Part shown: positions 28,904 to 37,298 of the stretch, piece after piece | Layout: each line of letters starts with the position of its first letter | Position numbering within the stretch: the first letter of the stretch is position 1 | From: Microbacterium sp. KUDC0406 | Lineage (GTDB): Bacteria; Actinomycetota; Actinomycetes; Actinomycetales; Microbacteriaceae | DNA: 64,000 bases | Assembly (NCBI RefSeq): GCF_021582875.1 | Contig: NZ_CP091138.1 | Span: 1,798,001-1,862,000 of the forward strand | Direction: 5' to 3' | Notes under the pieces: model-generated | Told to the model about the DNA's origin: nothing | The model's database searches: none | Seen by the model: only the letters and a program-made list of their open reading frames with translations | Translations under genes and position numbers: made by a program

Positions 28904-29290
28904 TCACCGGAGCGGCGGCCCGGCGAGATGCATCCCCCGACCCACCTCGTATGCCTCGGCCAGCCACTGGGCGAACGTGTCGTCCATCTCGTCGAGCGAC
29001 GTGACACGGAAGTAGTGCACGAACAGGCGGCTGACGTAGGGAGCCGACCGCCGGATGCGCGGGTCGGACTCGATCGTGCGCGGCAGGTCGAGGTAGCCGC
29101 GCAGGTGTCCGTCGCCCGGGATCACGCCGGCGAAGCCCCGCCGTTCACCCTTGATCGTGATCGCGGACTTGTTGACCGCGTAGACGAACGGCCCGCACTC
29201 TTCAGCCATCTCGATGAAGCGGTCGTAGAGAGCCACGACCTCCGCCGACTTCCCGGTCAGATACTGCTCGACAGTCCATTCCTGGTCCAT
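28904..29290 (-). CDS. DUF5655 domain protein
   Basis: 128 aa. The family core is visible: YDRFIEMAEECGPFVYAVNKSAITIKG region, then FAGVIPGDGHLRGYLDLPR and FVHYFRVTSLDEMDDTFAQWL. DUF5655 domains are found as small stand-alone proteins or fused to others and have no assigned activity. Its stop lies seven bases from that of the DUF4442 gene, transcribed toward it. Confidence 0.75.
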   Translation of the reverse strand: MDQEWTVEQYLTGKSAEVVALYDRFIEMAEECGPFVYAVNKSAITIKGERRGFAGVIPGDGHLRGYLDLPRTIESDPRIRRSAPYVSRLFVHYFRVTSLDEMDDTFAQWLAEAYEVGRGMHLAGPPLR

Positions 29291-29329
29291 CCGGCGATGC
29301 TAGCCGAGACCCCGGACATCGGGACGGGG

Positions 29330-29727
29330 TCACCGATTCCACTGACGAAGCTTGTCCGGGTTGCATACCATCCAGATCCTCGAGATCAGGGCGGACCGGC
29401 CCTCGGCGGTCAGCACGGCGACGACCGTCTGTTCCCGAGCCAGGACCAGCCCCGGAACTCCGTTGACCGAGGCGATGGTGAACGTGGTTTCCGGAGCGGC
29501 GAAGGCGAGCAGCTCGGACGCGGTGTCGAACCGTCCCTCCAGGGGCATGGCCGGGGCGGGGTGCGGCCGCCGCCGTCGACGATCATGACGACATCGGGGT
29601 GAAGAAGGTCTCGAGCCGCGCCCTCGTCGTGAGAGAGCAGAGCGCCGGCAAGTCGTTCCAGCGCCTCGCGGTCAGCAGCATCGTGGCGTCGCCGGCGCAG
29701 CCACGCGGGGTGATGGCCTCGGCTCAT
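29330..29727 (-). CDS. Stand-alone SnoaL-like protein resembling the ECF41 sigma C-terminal domain (frameshifted)
   Basis: Intact product would be 132 aa. It aligns by eye along its length with the C-terminal domain of the sigma factor encoded just upstream: DVVMIVDGGGR versus DVVSYSDGNGA, then a GR/AF stretch, VNG, a TA-containing strand, and the ending NPDKLRQWN versus SPEKLSRLN. DGGGR and NPDKL are motifs known from ECF41 sigma C-terminal domains, and here the separate protein has them in canonical form. The ATG overlaps the sigma stop (ATGA), so translation is coupled. One base is missing near 29555 in a GC-rich run; the span is one base short. Role as a regulator of the sigma factor is inference. 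Confidence 0.75.
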
Positions 29728-30647
29728 GCGCCGACCGCGTTGAGCCGGCTGAGCTTCTCGGGACTCATGACCCAGAGCAGCTGGAGAATCCCTTCGCTCG
29801 ACGTCGTCGCCGTCACCAGCGTCGTGATCCGCCCCTCCTCCTCGAGCGTCGCCGCCGACTGCCCGTTCACGTGCACCCACTCGATCTTCTTGCCCGTCCA
29901 GAAGTGACTCGCGAACGCGGCGACGAACTTCGCCACCCGGCTGCGCCCGATCACCGGAATACGCGCCGCGAGTCTCGCACCGTTCCCGTCGCTGTAGCTC
30001 ACGACGTCGGCGGCGAACAGCGCTTCGAGTTCTTGGGCGTCGCCCTTCTGCGCCGCCGTCAGGAAGGCCTCCAGCAGATGACGCTGCGCAGCGGTGTCCA
30101 CCGGGGTGTTCCGGGGCGAGGACAGGTGCGCTCGTGCGCGGCTGACCAGTTGTCTGGCGTTCACGACGCTGCTGGAGATCACCTCGGCGATCCGTGGATA
30201 GGGGTAGTCGAAGGCCTCCCTCAGGATGTACGCGGCGCGCTCTGTCGGCGTGAGCCTCTCCAAGGTCAGAAGGATCGCGAACTGCAGCGCCTCGGCGCGC
30301 TCTGCTCCGAGGGCGGGATCGTCCTCGGTGTTGACCGGCTCCGGAAGCCACGGTCCGATGTAGGTCTCCCTGCGTGCGTGGGAGGATCGCAGCACGTTGA
30401 TCGCCAGGCGCGTCGTGATGGTCGTGAGGAAGGCCACGGGCTCCTGGATGCTCGTCCGATCGGTGTTCTGCCACCGGATCCATGTCTCCTGCAGGATGTC
30501 CTCCGCATCGGCGACAGTGCTCAGCATCCGATACGCGATACCGAAGAGATGCCGGCGGTGCGCGTCGAAGACCGCGAGCGCGTCGTCGAGATCGGCGCCG
30601 TCGTCGGTCGCAGAGGTGCGAGCGCGCTTCCCGTCGTCCATTCCCAT
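29724..30647 (-). CDS. sigJ: ECF41-type RNA polymerase sigma factor (SigJ-like) with fused SnoaL domain
   Basis: 307 aa. Sigma2 region HRRHLFGIAYRMLSTVADAEDILQETW, sigma4 region LERLTPTERAAYILREAFDYPY, joined by a linker carrying WLPEP, the hallmark of group ECF41. The C-terminal SnoaL/NTF2-like domain (about 200-307) takes the place of an anti-sigma factor in this group and modulates activity. Here its usual DGGGR and NPDKL motifs are altered (DGNGA, SPEKL). It is the second gene of an operon NmrA1-sigJ-SnoaL; the intergenic gap to NmrA1 is three bases. ECF41 factors recognise TGTCACA-N16-CGTC promoters, and close matches lie nearby. Confidence 0.9.
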   Translation of the reverse strand: MGMDDGKRARTSATDDGADLDDALAVFDAHRRHLFGIAYRMLSTVADAEDILQETWIRWQNTDRTSIQEPVAFLTTITTRLAINVLRSSHARRETYIGPWLPEPVNTEDDPALGAERAEALQFAILLTLERLTPTERAAYILREAFDYPYPRIAEVISSSVVNARQLVSRARAHLSSPRNTPVDTAAQRHLLEAFLTAAQKGDAQELEALFAADVVSYSDGNGARLAARIPVIGRSRVAKFVAAFASHFWTGKKIEWVHVNGQSAATLEEEGRITTLVTATTSSEGILQLLWVMSPEKLSRLNAVGA

Positions 30648-30650
30648 GAC

Positions 30651-31421
30651 CTATCGCGCTCCGACGAGGGCGCGGCGGCCCTGGTCGTGCACCCAGGACT
30701 CGAGTGTCGTGGCCGCGACTCGCATCGGCTCCCTCGGCAGCAGGAGGTCACCGGAGATGTTGAACCCGACGGGCGCCGTCGCGTCGTCGTCGACGACGTA
30801 GCGCGGGTCGTGATCGCGCCGCAGAACGCGACGCACGAATTCGGGAAGCGCCATCCTCTCCGGACCGGCGAAGTCGAAGGCGTCGTTGAGAGGATGCCCC
30901 AGCGCGAGTTCCGCGAGAGCGCCGGCGACGTCGGATGCCGCGATGGGCTGCACGTGTTTCGACGGGAGGTGCACCGTGTCCTCCTTCGTGTTCCATTCGG
31001 CGATCCTGCGTGCGAAGTCGTAGAACTGGGTTGCTCGCACGATGGAGAATCCGGTCGACCCTGCCTTCACCAGGTCTTCCTGTGCGCCCTTCGCGGCGAA
31101 GTATCCGTCATCGGTCACGCGATCCGCCCCGACGATCGACAGCACGATGTGATGCCTCACGCCCGCCCGCGCTTCGGCATCCAGGAGGTGGCTGGTCGAG
31201 TCCTCGAAGAAGCGACGCGCCGCGGCGCCCGAGAGGTCAGGAGTGTTGGTCGCGTCCACCACGGCATCGGCGTACTCGAGCGCGGCGTCGAGCCCCTTCC
31301 CCGTCGTCGCGTCGACTCCCGTACTCGGCGATGCCACGACCACCGCCTGAGCTCGTCGCTGCAACTCCTCGACGACCATTCGCCCCACCTGGCCGGTTCC
31401 ACCCGCCACAACGATCCGCAT
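30651..31421 (-). CDS. NmrA-like NAD(P)-binding protein, paralogue 1
   Basis: 256 aa atypical short-chain dehydrogenase. The nucleotide-binding loop is VVAGGTGQVGR at the N-terminus; VLSIVGADR and GFSIVRATQFYDF are shared with two further paralogues in this locus. It lacks an obvious YxxxK pair (YFAAKGAQEDL is the nearest), so NAD(P) sensing or reduction of an unknown substrate are both possible. First gene of the operon with sigJ, with an ECF41-type promoter about 60 bases upstream. ECF41 loci commonly carry such oxidoreductases. Confidence 0.87.
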   Translation of the reverse strand: MRIVVAGGTGQVGRMVVEELQRRAQAVVVASPSTGVDATTGKGLDAALEYADAVVDATNTPDLSGAAARRFFEDSTSHLLDAEARAGVRHHIVLSIVGADRVTDDGYFAAKGAQEDLVKAGSTGFSIVRATQFYDFARRIAEWNTKEDTVHLPSKHVQPIAASDVAGALAELALGHPLNDAFDFAGPERMALPEFVRRVLRRDHDPRYVVDDDATAPVGFNISGDLLLPREPMRVAATTLESWVHDQGRRALVGAR

Positions 31422-31479
31422 CTCGCCCGCTCCGTCTCTGGACCTGCGCCCGTTGCGCGGTCCGTCCTCTGCAACGACT

Positions 31480-31506
31480 GACCGCGCAGCCCGTCGAACT
31501 GTGACA
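31480..31506 (-). promoter_or_regulatory. ECF41-type promoter of the NmrA1-sigJ operon
   Basis: TGTCACA (31506-31500 on the minus strand), exactly 16 bases, then GGTC (31483-31480). Differs from the published ECF41 consensus TGTCACA-N16-CGTC at one base. Makes sigJ autoregulated. Confidence 0.7.
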
Positions 31507-31607
31507 ACACGTCAAGATCCCTGCACCGACAGACCCATCATCCGCCCATTCCTGCGAGCGTGGTGTCCCGCACCGCAGCATCACGCGGGACACCACGCAC
31601 GGGTCGG

Positions 31608-32350
31608 TCATGCCACGGTCGGCTGCGGATTCGCGACGTACGCCCTGCCCGCCGAGGCGATGACCTCGGCGACGATGTCGGGATGGGACACGGGCGTCGC
31701 GTGGGATGCGCCGGCGATCTCCCGCGTGCCCCGCGATGCGGCGCGCTCGGCACCGGCACGCAGCACCGCGACCGGGATGTTCAGGTCCTGATCGCCGAAC
31801 ACGTGCCATGACGGGATGCTCTTCCATGCGGGGTTCGGTGCGGACACACTGTCCGAGAGCGCAGCCTCGGTGACCGGCCGCTGAGTGGCGGCCATGAGCG
31901 CTGCGACCTCTGCCGGGACGTCGGCGGCGAACTGGTGGTGGAACACCTCCTGCCGGATTGCGAACTCGTTGCCCCCGTTGCCACGGGGTATGCGGCGAGC
32001 GCCTCGCCGAGAGTGCTGCCGGGCTCGCTGGTGGACAGTTCGAAGGCGCTCTGGCCCGTCTCCGGGACGAAGGCGGATACGTAGACCAGTCCGATGACGG
32101 CGGTGCTGTCCGCCGCGGCCTCGGTGATGACGAGACCGCCGTAGGAGTGACCGACGAGGACGACGGGGCCGTCGATCGAGGCGATCACGTCGCGGACGTA
32201 TGCGGCGTCTCCGGCGAGACTGCGCAGCGGATTCGCGACGGCGACTGCGGTGACTCCGTGGCTCTGCAGCCGTTCGATGACGCCGTTCCAGGAAGCGGAC
32301 TCCGCGAACGCGCCGTGGACGAGGACGATGGTCGGTCTCTGATCGGTCAT
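31608..32350 (-). CDS. Alpha/beta hydrolase (frameshifted)
   Basis: Intact product would be 247 aa. VLVHGAFAESASW gives the oxyanion region, GHSYGG the nucleophile elbow with the catalytic Ser, and the C-terminal ASHATPVSHPDIVAEVI the likely catalytic His. Resembles esterase/haloperoxidase-like hydrolases often seen next to ECF41 or TetR regulators; substrate unknown. A one-base deletion near 31981 (GTGGCAACGGGGG where GTGGCCAACGGGGG keeps frame) splits it, and the span is one base short. Has its own ECF41-type promoter upstream. Confidence 0.8.
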
Positions 32351-32435
32351 GATCTTCTCTCTTGTCGGGTGTGACTCGGATCGGGCCCCGACCGCACGCG
32401 GTCGCGTGCGGTCATGCAGAGGCCCTTGCAGACAA

Positions 32436-32462
32436 GACCGGGCAGCCCGGGCGACTGTGACG
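32436..32462 (-). promoter_or_regulatory. ECF41-type promoter of the hydrolase gene
   Basis: CGTCACA (32462-32456 on the minus strand), 16 bases, GGTC (32439-32436). One mismatch in the -35 relative to the other three sites in this locus. Confidence 0.6.
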
Positions 32463-32494
32463 ATGCGCTGCCACCGGGACTCTCGGAGCCGGCC

Positions 32495-32521
32495 TGTCAC
32501 AGATGAAGCGAGTCGCGTGTC
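32495..32521 (+). promoter_or_regulatory. ECF41-type promoter of NmrA2
   Basis: TGTCACA (32495-32501), 16 bases, TGTC (32518-32521), about 50 bases before the NmrA2 start. Divergent from the hydrolase promoter, with 32 bases between the two -35 boxes. Confidence 0.65.
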
Positions 32522-32574
32522 ACCCAGGTGCGCGAGGAATTCCCCGCGCATCCATCTGGCGATGAAGGAGCGAC

Positions 32575-33345
32575 ATGAGAATCACGGTCATCGGAGGAAC
32601 GGGACTGATCGGCACGAAGCTCGTCAGAGCGCTGCGAGAGGCGGGGCACGACGTCCTCGCCGCCGCGCGGGCGACCGGCGTCAACTCCTACACGGGCGAG
32701 GGACTGAGCGATGCGCTGGAAGGCGCAGAGGTCCTGATCGACGTCTCCAATTCGTCGTACACCGACGAGGCTGCAGCGCAGGAGTTCTTCTACGTCTCCA
32801 CCATCAACCTGCTCAGTTACGGCGAGGCGGCGGGCGTGAAGCACCACGTCGCGCTCTCGGTGGTCGGCACCGACCGCCTGGCTCGCGCGGAGGGCGGATA
32901 CTTCGTCGCCAAGCAGGAGCAGGAGCGGCTCATCATGGCGTCGGGACGGCCGTACTCCCTCGTCCACGCCACCCAGTTCTTCGAGTTCATCCGCAACATC
33001 ACCGACCATGCCGTCCGCACCGGCGCGGTGCGCGTCGCCGACGTCCTCGTGCAGCCCATGGCCGCCGACGATGTGGCCGACGCCGTCGCTCGGGTCTCCC
33101 TCGGTCAGGCGCGCTACGCCACCGTCGAGTACGGCGGGCCGGAGATCTTCAGCCTCACCGAGCTGGCGAAGATCGATCTCCGATCGCGCAAGGACGACCG
33201 TGAGGTCGCCCCCGACCCTCTGGGCACGTATTTCGGCGCGCGCCTGGCGAGCCGCGACCTGCTTCCGGAGGCGACCGCGACGATCGCTCCGACCAGATAT
33301 CACGACTGGCGCCTCCGGAGGCCTCTGGTCGACGCCGTCGAGTGA
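32575..33345 (+). CDS. NmrA-like NAD(P)-binding protein, paralogue 2
   Basis: 256 aa, same family as the genes at 30651 and 33446. Nucleotide-binding loop ITVIGGTGLIGTKLV, then the shared blocks VDVSNSS-like (LIDVSNSSYTDEA), HHVALSVVGTDRL, YSLVHATQFFEFIRNI and VLVQPMAADDVADAV. An oxidoreductase or redox-sensing role is expected from the family only. Divergent from the hydrolase gene and preceded by its own ECF41-type promoter. Confidence 0.87.
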   Translation: MRITVIGGTGLIGTKLVRALREAGHDVLAAARATGVNSYTGEGLSDALEGAEVLIDVSNSSYTDEAAAQEFFYVSTINLLSYGEAAGVKHHVALSVVGTDRLARAEGGYFVAKQEQERLIMASGRPYSLVHATQFFEFIRNITDHAVRTGAVRVADVLVQPMAADDVADAVARVSLGQARYATVEYGGPEIFSLTELAKIDLRSRKDDREVAPDPLGTYFGARLASRDLLPEATATIAPTRYHDWRLRRPLVDAVE

Positions 33346-33364
33346 ACCCCTCTTCCTGCCGCCC

Positions 33365-33391
33365 TGTCACACCTGTCGGCCTCGCCCGGTC
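33365..33391 (+). promoter_or_regulatory. ECF41-type promoter of NmrA3
   Basis: TGTCACA (33365-33371), 16 bases, GGTC (33388-33391), about 55 bases before the NmrA3 ATG. Same spacing as the other three sites, which argues against chance. Confidence 0.7.
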
Positions 33392-33445
33392 ATGACTGGT
33401 GTACGCCGCCTCGGCGTCACGGAACGAAGAACGAAAGGGCATGTC

Positions 33446-34201
33446 ATGGCAAAGATCGTCGTCATCGGAGGCACCGGCCTCATCGGGTCCAAGGTCGTCG
33501 CGAAGCTGACCGAACACGGCCACGAGGCCGTCGCGGCCTCACCGAACACCGGCGTCAACGCCGTCACGGGTGAGGGTCTCACGGAGGTGGTCGAAGGCGC
33601 CTCGACGGTCGTCGACGTCTCCAACTCCCCTTCTTTCGCACCGGATGACGTGCTCGAGTTCTTCACGACCTCGACCCGGAATCTGATCGATGCCGAGCGC
33701 ATCGCCGGAGTCACCCACCACGTCGCCCTCACGATCGTCGGCACCGATCGTCCGCAGAGCATCCCCTATTTCGCGGCGAAGGTCGCTCAGGAAGAGCTCA
33801 TCCGCGAGTCCGGCATCCCCTACTCGCTGGTCCACGCGACGCAGTTCTTCGAGTTCGTCGGCAGCATCGCCGACATCTCGACGAAGGACGACAGGGTCTT
33901 GCTTCCTGGAGCGCTCATCCAGCCGATCGCGGCCGAAGACGTCGCAACCGCCGTTGCGCGTGCGGCTGCCGGCGCTCCTACCGGCGACGTCGAGATCGCC
34001 GGTCCCGAGGCCTTCGGAATGGACGAGTTCGCACGTCGCGCACTGTCCTTCCGCGGCGATTCGAGGACCGTTGTGCGCGACGACAGCGCGGCGTACTACG
34101 GCGCGCAGATCGAGGAGCGCACGCTCATCCCTCTCGACGGTGCTCAGATCTTCGGAACAACTCTGGCGGAGTGGCTTCCGCTGAACCCGCCACGCCGGTG
34201 A
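33446..34201 (+). CDS. NmrA-like NAD(P)-binding protein, paralogue 3
   Basis: 251 aa. IVVIGGTGLIGSKVV, VVDVSNSPSF, HHVALTIVGTDRP and YSLVHATQFFEFVGSI match paralogue 2 closely, so the two plus-strand genes look like a recent tandem duplication, while paralogue 1 is more distant. The frame is open back to 33008, but the ATG at 33446 has AAAGGG upstream and begins the family homology. Convergent with the AraC-type gene. Confidence 0.87.
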   Translation: MAKIVVIGGTGLIGSKVVAKLTEHGHEAVAASPNTGVNAVTGEGLTEVVEGASTVVDVSNSPSFAPDDVLEFFTTSTRNLIDAERIAGVTHHVALTIVGTDRPQSIPYFAAKVAQEELIRESGIPYSLVHATQFFEFVGSIADISTKDDRVLLPGALIQPIAAEDVATAVARAAAGAPTGDVEIAGPEAFGMDEFARRALSFRGDSRTVVRDDSAAYYGAQIEERTLIPLDGAQIFGTTLAEWLPLNPPRR

Positions 34202-34256
34202 AAGGTGGCCTCGGCCCGGCCGGCGACTCCGGTTCCGGTGCCCGTCCCGCGCGACG

Positions 34257-35046
34257 TCAGACGCCGTCCGCGGGCCGGGACGCCGTCCGGTAGGAGGACG
34301 GCGAGAACCCGAGCACGGTGCGGAAGTCGGTGCTGAGGTGCGCGTGATCGGCGTAGCCGAACTCCGCCGGCGACTGCGGCCAGATCCGCGGAGGGATCGG
34401 TGCGCATCCGTTCGGCGGCCTCCTGCAGGCGCCGGCGGCGGATCATCGCCGCCGGCGGCAGACCCACGTGACGGTGCACGACTCGCTGCAGGGTGCGCAC
34501 CGAGACGGACAGGCGCGCGGCCGCCTCCTCCGGCGAGCGCACGTCGGTCGCCATGAGCAGATCCGCCGCGGCGTTCGCCAGCCGTGCGGCATCCGTCGGC
34601 TTCCCGGCCCTTGCGAGCATCCACTGCGAGAAGACGGCGACCGCGCGCTCCCGGCGCCCGTCGCCGCCCGCCATGGCTGCGACGACGCCGTCGAGGAGCG
34701 CGGTATCGCTCAGTGCGATCTCCTGATCGAGGAGGGATGCCGGGTCTCCGGTCAGCGCGACGACCGCGGCCGGCCGCAGCAGGGCGCCGACCGCCCAGCC
34801 CCGGCCGGCGAGGTCGCGATGGGTCGCTCGCGTCGTCGCGCCGACCAGCGAGACACCACTCGGCTCGACGACCAGGTTCAGAGCCGGGTACGCGACGACC
34901 TCCTGGCGAGACGAACGACCGGGCTGGATGTCCCACTCCGGGATCCAGAACCACACGACGAGGTCCGCGACCTCCGCGGGCGCGGGAAGACGGTGGAACT
35001 CGGGGAGCCGGGCCGGATAGAGCACGCCGCGGGTGGGATCGACCAT
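34257..35046 (-). CDS. AraC family transcriptional regulator (frameshifted)
   Basis: Intact product would be 262 aa. N-terminal sensory domain with the DUF6597-like pattern (VADLVVWFWIPEWD, GVSLVGATTRATHRDLAGRGWAVGALLRP), C-terminal double helix-turn-helix (AARLSVSVRTLQRVVHRHVGLPP, then EFGYADHAHLSTDFRTVLGF). One base is inserted near 34368 (GCCGGCGGAG where GCCGCGGAG keeps frame); the span is one base over. Divergent from the VOC gene, which is the likely target. Stop at 34257-34259. Confidence 0.82.
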
Positions 35047-35118
35047 CCGCTCAGCCTAGGGCGAGGATGTCGCGGATCTTCAAGCGCGCCGGGCCCGAGC
35101 ATCCGTAGCGTGATCCGC

Positions 35119-35625
35119 ATGAATACCGACATCAGAACCGGTGCGACCGGAGAGCACACCACCAACGGCCGCCCGAACACGGCGACGTCCCTCACCCCGT
35201 TCCTCGCGATCCCGGACGCGCGAGCCGCGATGGAGTTCTACCGCGACGTGTTCGGCGCCCGCATCACCGACGTGACCGAGTTCGACGGTGTCGTCGCGCA
35301 CGCCGGGCTCGACTTCGGAACCGGACTGCTGCAGCTCGGCGAGCCCAGCCCGGACTACAACCTGGTCGCCCCGCCCGGCGGTGAGGACGACTGCTACTCG
35401 ATGGGCCTGTACGTGCCCGATGTCGACGCGGTGGTCGAGCGGGCCGTCGCCGCCGGTTCGACGGTGCGCGAACCGGCATCCGACTTCGTGTCGGGCGACC
35501 GCTTCGCCAGCATCCGCGACCCGTTCGGGGTGCGCTGGTCGATCATGACCCGCGTCGAGGACATCAGCGAGGAGGAGAGCGCACGCCGCGTCGCCGAGTG
35601 GGCCGCGTCGTACAGCGCCGGGTGA
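35119..35625 (+). CDS. VOC (glyoxalase/bleomycin resistance) family protein
   Basis: 168 aa, single-domain or PhnB-like VOC protein. TPFLAIPDARAAMEFYRDVF is the usual first strand-helix unit, and ASIRDPFGVRWSIMTRVED the C-terminal metal-site strand. PhnB-like members have no firmly assigned substrate. Divergent from the AraC-type gene with 72 bases between; ATG at 35119 is chosen as the only start near the promoter region. Confidence 0.85.
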   Translation: MNTDIRTGATGEHTTNGRPNTATSLTPFLAIPDARAAMEFYRDVFGARITDVTEFDGVVAHAGLDFGTGLLQLGEPSPDYNLVAPPGGEDDCYSMGLYVPDVDAVVERAVAAGSTVREPASDFVSGDRFASIRDPFGVRWSIMTRVEDISEEESARRVAEWAASYSAG

Positions 35626-35632
35626 TCGCAAG

Positions 35633-35691
35633 ACTGCACGCCCGCGCCGAAACGTGGCGGTCAGACCCCGGTCTCGGCGCGGGCGTGCCGT
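35633..35691. repeat. Inverted repeat, CCGCGCCGAGAC family
   Basis: ACTGCACGCCCGCGCCGAAAC faces GTCTCGGCGCGGGCGTGCC between the convergent VOC gene and hisS. Could serve as a bidirectional terminator, but the same family also occurs between divergent genes at 14674. Confidence 0.75.
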
Positions 35692-35699
35692 TTCGGGAC

Positions 35700-37002
35700 T
35701 CAGGCGAGGGGCTTGACCTCGAGAGCGCCGGGCTCGTCGCCGGCGCGCACCGTCGCGAACCCGGTGTAGCCGTCGGCGGATGCCCGCTCCAGCAGCGCCT
35801 TGAGGTTCTTCGTGCGGCGCTCCAGACGCACGCGCCCGCCGCCCTTCGACAGGCTCAGGGACCCAAGCAGAGACGCCTTGTGTGCGAGCAGTTCAGGCAG
35901 CGGAACGTCGGCGTCGTGCACGAGGACGACCGACTCCGTGGCATCCGCTTCGAGTGAGGCGACGAGATCGACGATGCGCTCGAAGCCGATCGAGAAGCCG
36001 ACCGCGGGAACCTGCTGACCGAGGAACCGGCCGATCATGCCGTCGTAGCGGCCGCCGCCGCCGAGCGAGTAGTCCACCGACGGGTGGGCGAGCTCGAAGA
36101 TGGTGCCGGTGTAGTAGCCCATGCCCCGCACGAGGAACGGGTCGAACACCAGCGGGATCTCCCCGCCTCCGGGCGGGATGCCGCGACCGCGTCCCCGAGC
36201 GAGACGAGGTCGCCGACGAGCTCGTCGGGCGCCCCCTCGGGCAGCGCCTTGCGGATCTGCCGTTCCCCGTAGGGGTTGTACTCGAGGGTCTGCGGCCGCA
36301 TCAGGAAGGCGCGGAACGCCTCGACCGCCGCGGCTGAGGCGCCGCGCTCGGAGAGCTCCTTGACGACCCCGTCCGGCCCGATCTTGTCGAGCTTGTCGAT
36401 CGTGATCAGCACCCCGGGGCGCTCGTCGGCCGCGAAGCCGAACGAGTCGAGCATCCAGTCCAGGGCCCGGCGGTCGTTCACGCGCACCGTGCCCCCTCGA
36501 GGCCGAGGGCGTCGATCGTGTCGAGAGAGGCGACGATCAGCTCGGCCTCTGCGCGCGCGGAGTCGTCGCCCATGATGTCGATGTCGCACTGCACGAACTG
36601 GCGGTAGCGGCCCTTCTGCGGGCGTTCGGCGCGCCACACCGGGCCGATCTGGATCGAGCGGAACACAGTCGGCAGCTGCCCGCGGTTGGTCGCGTAGAAG
36701 CGGGCCAGCGGCACGGTGAGGTCGTAGCGCAGGCCCAGGTCGCTGAGTGCGGCCGGATCGTCGGCGCCCTGGCGGATCGCGTCGGCGTCGAGGCCCCGTC
36801 GCAGGATGTTGTACGAGAGCTTCTCGTTGTCGCCACCGATGCCGGCATGCAGCCGGTCGTACTCCTCGACCACCGGCGTCTCGATCTCGTCGAAGCCGTG
36901 TGCACGGTAACGCTCGCGGATGACGGCGAGCACGCGCTCGCGACGGGCCTTGTCAGCGGGGAGGAAGTCGCGCATTCCGCGCGGCGGGTTCACGGTTGCC
37001 AC
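35700..37002 (-). CDS. hisS: Histidyl-tRNA synthetase (two frameshifts)
   Basis: Class II aminoacyl-tRNA synthetase charging tRNA-His; intact product would be 434 aa. Motif 1 region PPRGMRDFLPADKARRE, motif 2 PVWRAERPQKGRYRQF, the histidine-A motif region RGMGYYTGTIFEL, motif 3 AVGFSIGFERIVDL, and a C-terminal anticodon-binding domain. Two single-base deletions, near 36490 (a run of five G where six are needed) and near 36184, put the gene in three frames; the span is two bases short, as expected. An essential gene cannot really be broken, so these are probably sequence errors. The peptide SLSLSKG in the C-terminal domain comes from a repeat insertion (35842-35863). Confidence 0.9.
35842..35863. 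repeat. CCTTCGACAAGCTCAGG-type repeat inside hisS
   Basis: CCCTTCGACAGGCTCAGGG within the hisS coding sequence, read in frame as SLSLSKG. It lies between the Leu-rich helix and the RLERRTKNLKALLERA block of the anticodon-binding domain. Confidence 0.75.
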
Positions 37003-37025
37003 GGGTCCATCCTTCCAGGTCTCGC

Positions 37026-37047
37026 GAGTATGACAATCGGTATACTC
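37026..37047 (+). promoter_or_regulatory. Operator-like inverted repeat before the antitoxin gene
   Basis: GAGTAT (37026-37031) and ATACTC (37042-37047) with TATACT overlapping as a probable -10, six bases before the antitoxin start. Consistent with autorepression by the antitoxin. Confidence 0.55.
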
Positions 37048-37052
37048 AGGGT

Positions 37053-37289
37053 ATGACCATGACGACGATCAAGGTCTCGTCCGAACTGCGGGACCGGCTG
37101 AAGGAACAGGCACGGGCAGAGAACCGTACGATGGGCGAGCAGCTGGCGTTCCTCGTCGACGCACATCGCCGAGAGCGCGACTTCGAGGCCATGCGAGAAG
37201 CCATGTCCCGGATGACGCCGGAGGACTGGGCCGATTACCACGAGGAGACCGCGTGGTGGGACGCCGCGCAGGGCCCCATTCAGGACTGA
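37053..37289 (+). CDS. Antitoxin of a MazEF-type module
   Basis: 78 aa. The N-terminus (TIKVSSELRDRLKEQARAEN) is typical of a ribbon-helix-helix DNA-binding domain, and the acidic C-terminus (MTPEDWADYHEETAWWDAA) would bind and neutralise the toxin. It is followed nine bases later by a MazF-like gene. Starts ATG at 37053, with a possible second ATG at 37059. Tight, autoregulated operons are usual for such modules and the upstream inverted repeat fits. Confidence 0.8.
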   Translation: MTMTTIKVSSELRDRLKEQARAENRTMGEQLAFLVDAHRRERDFEAMREAMSRMTPEDWADYHEETAWWDAAQGPIQD

Positions 37290-37298
37290 CCGCCGAGG

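Noticed and set aside
29410..30483. Alternative 357-codon frame through the sigma factor
   Set aside because: It only matters for the first half of the SnoaL-like gene; the rest is an Arg/Gly-rich shadow of sigJ.
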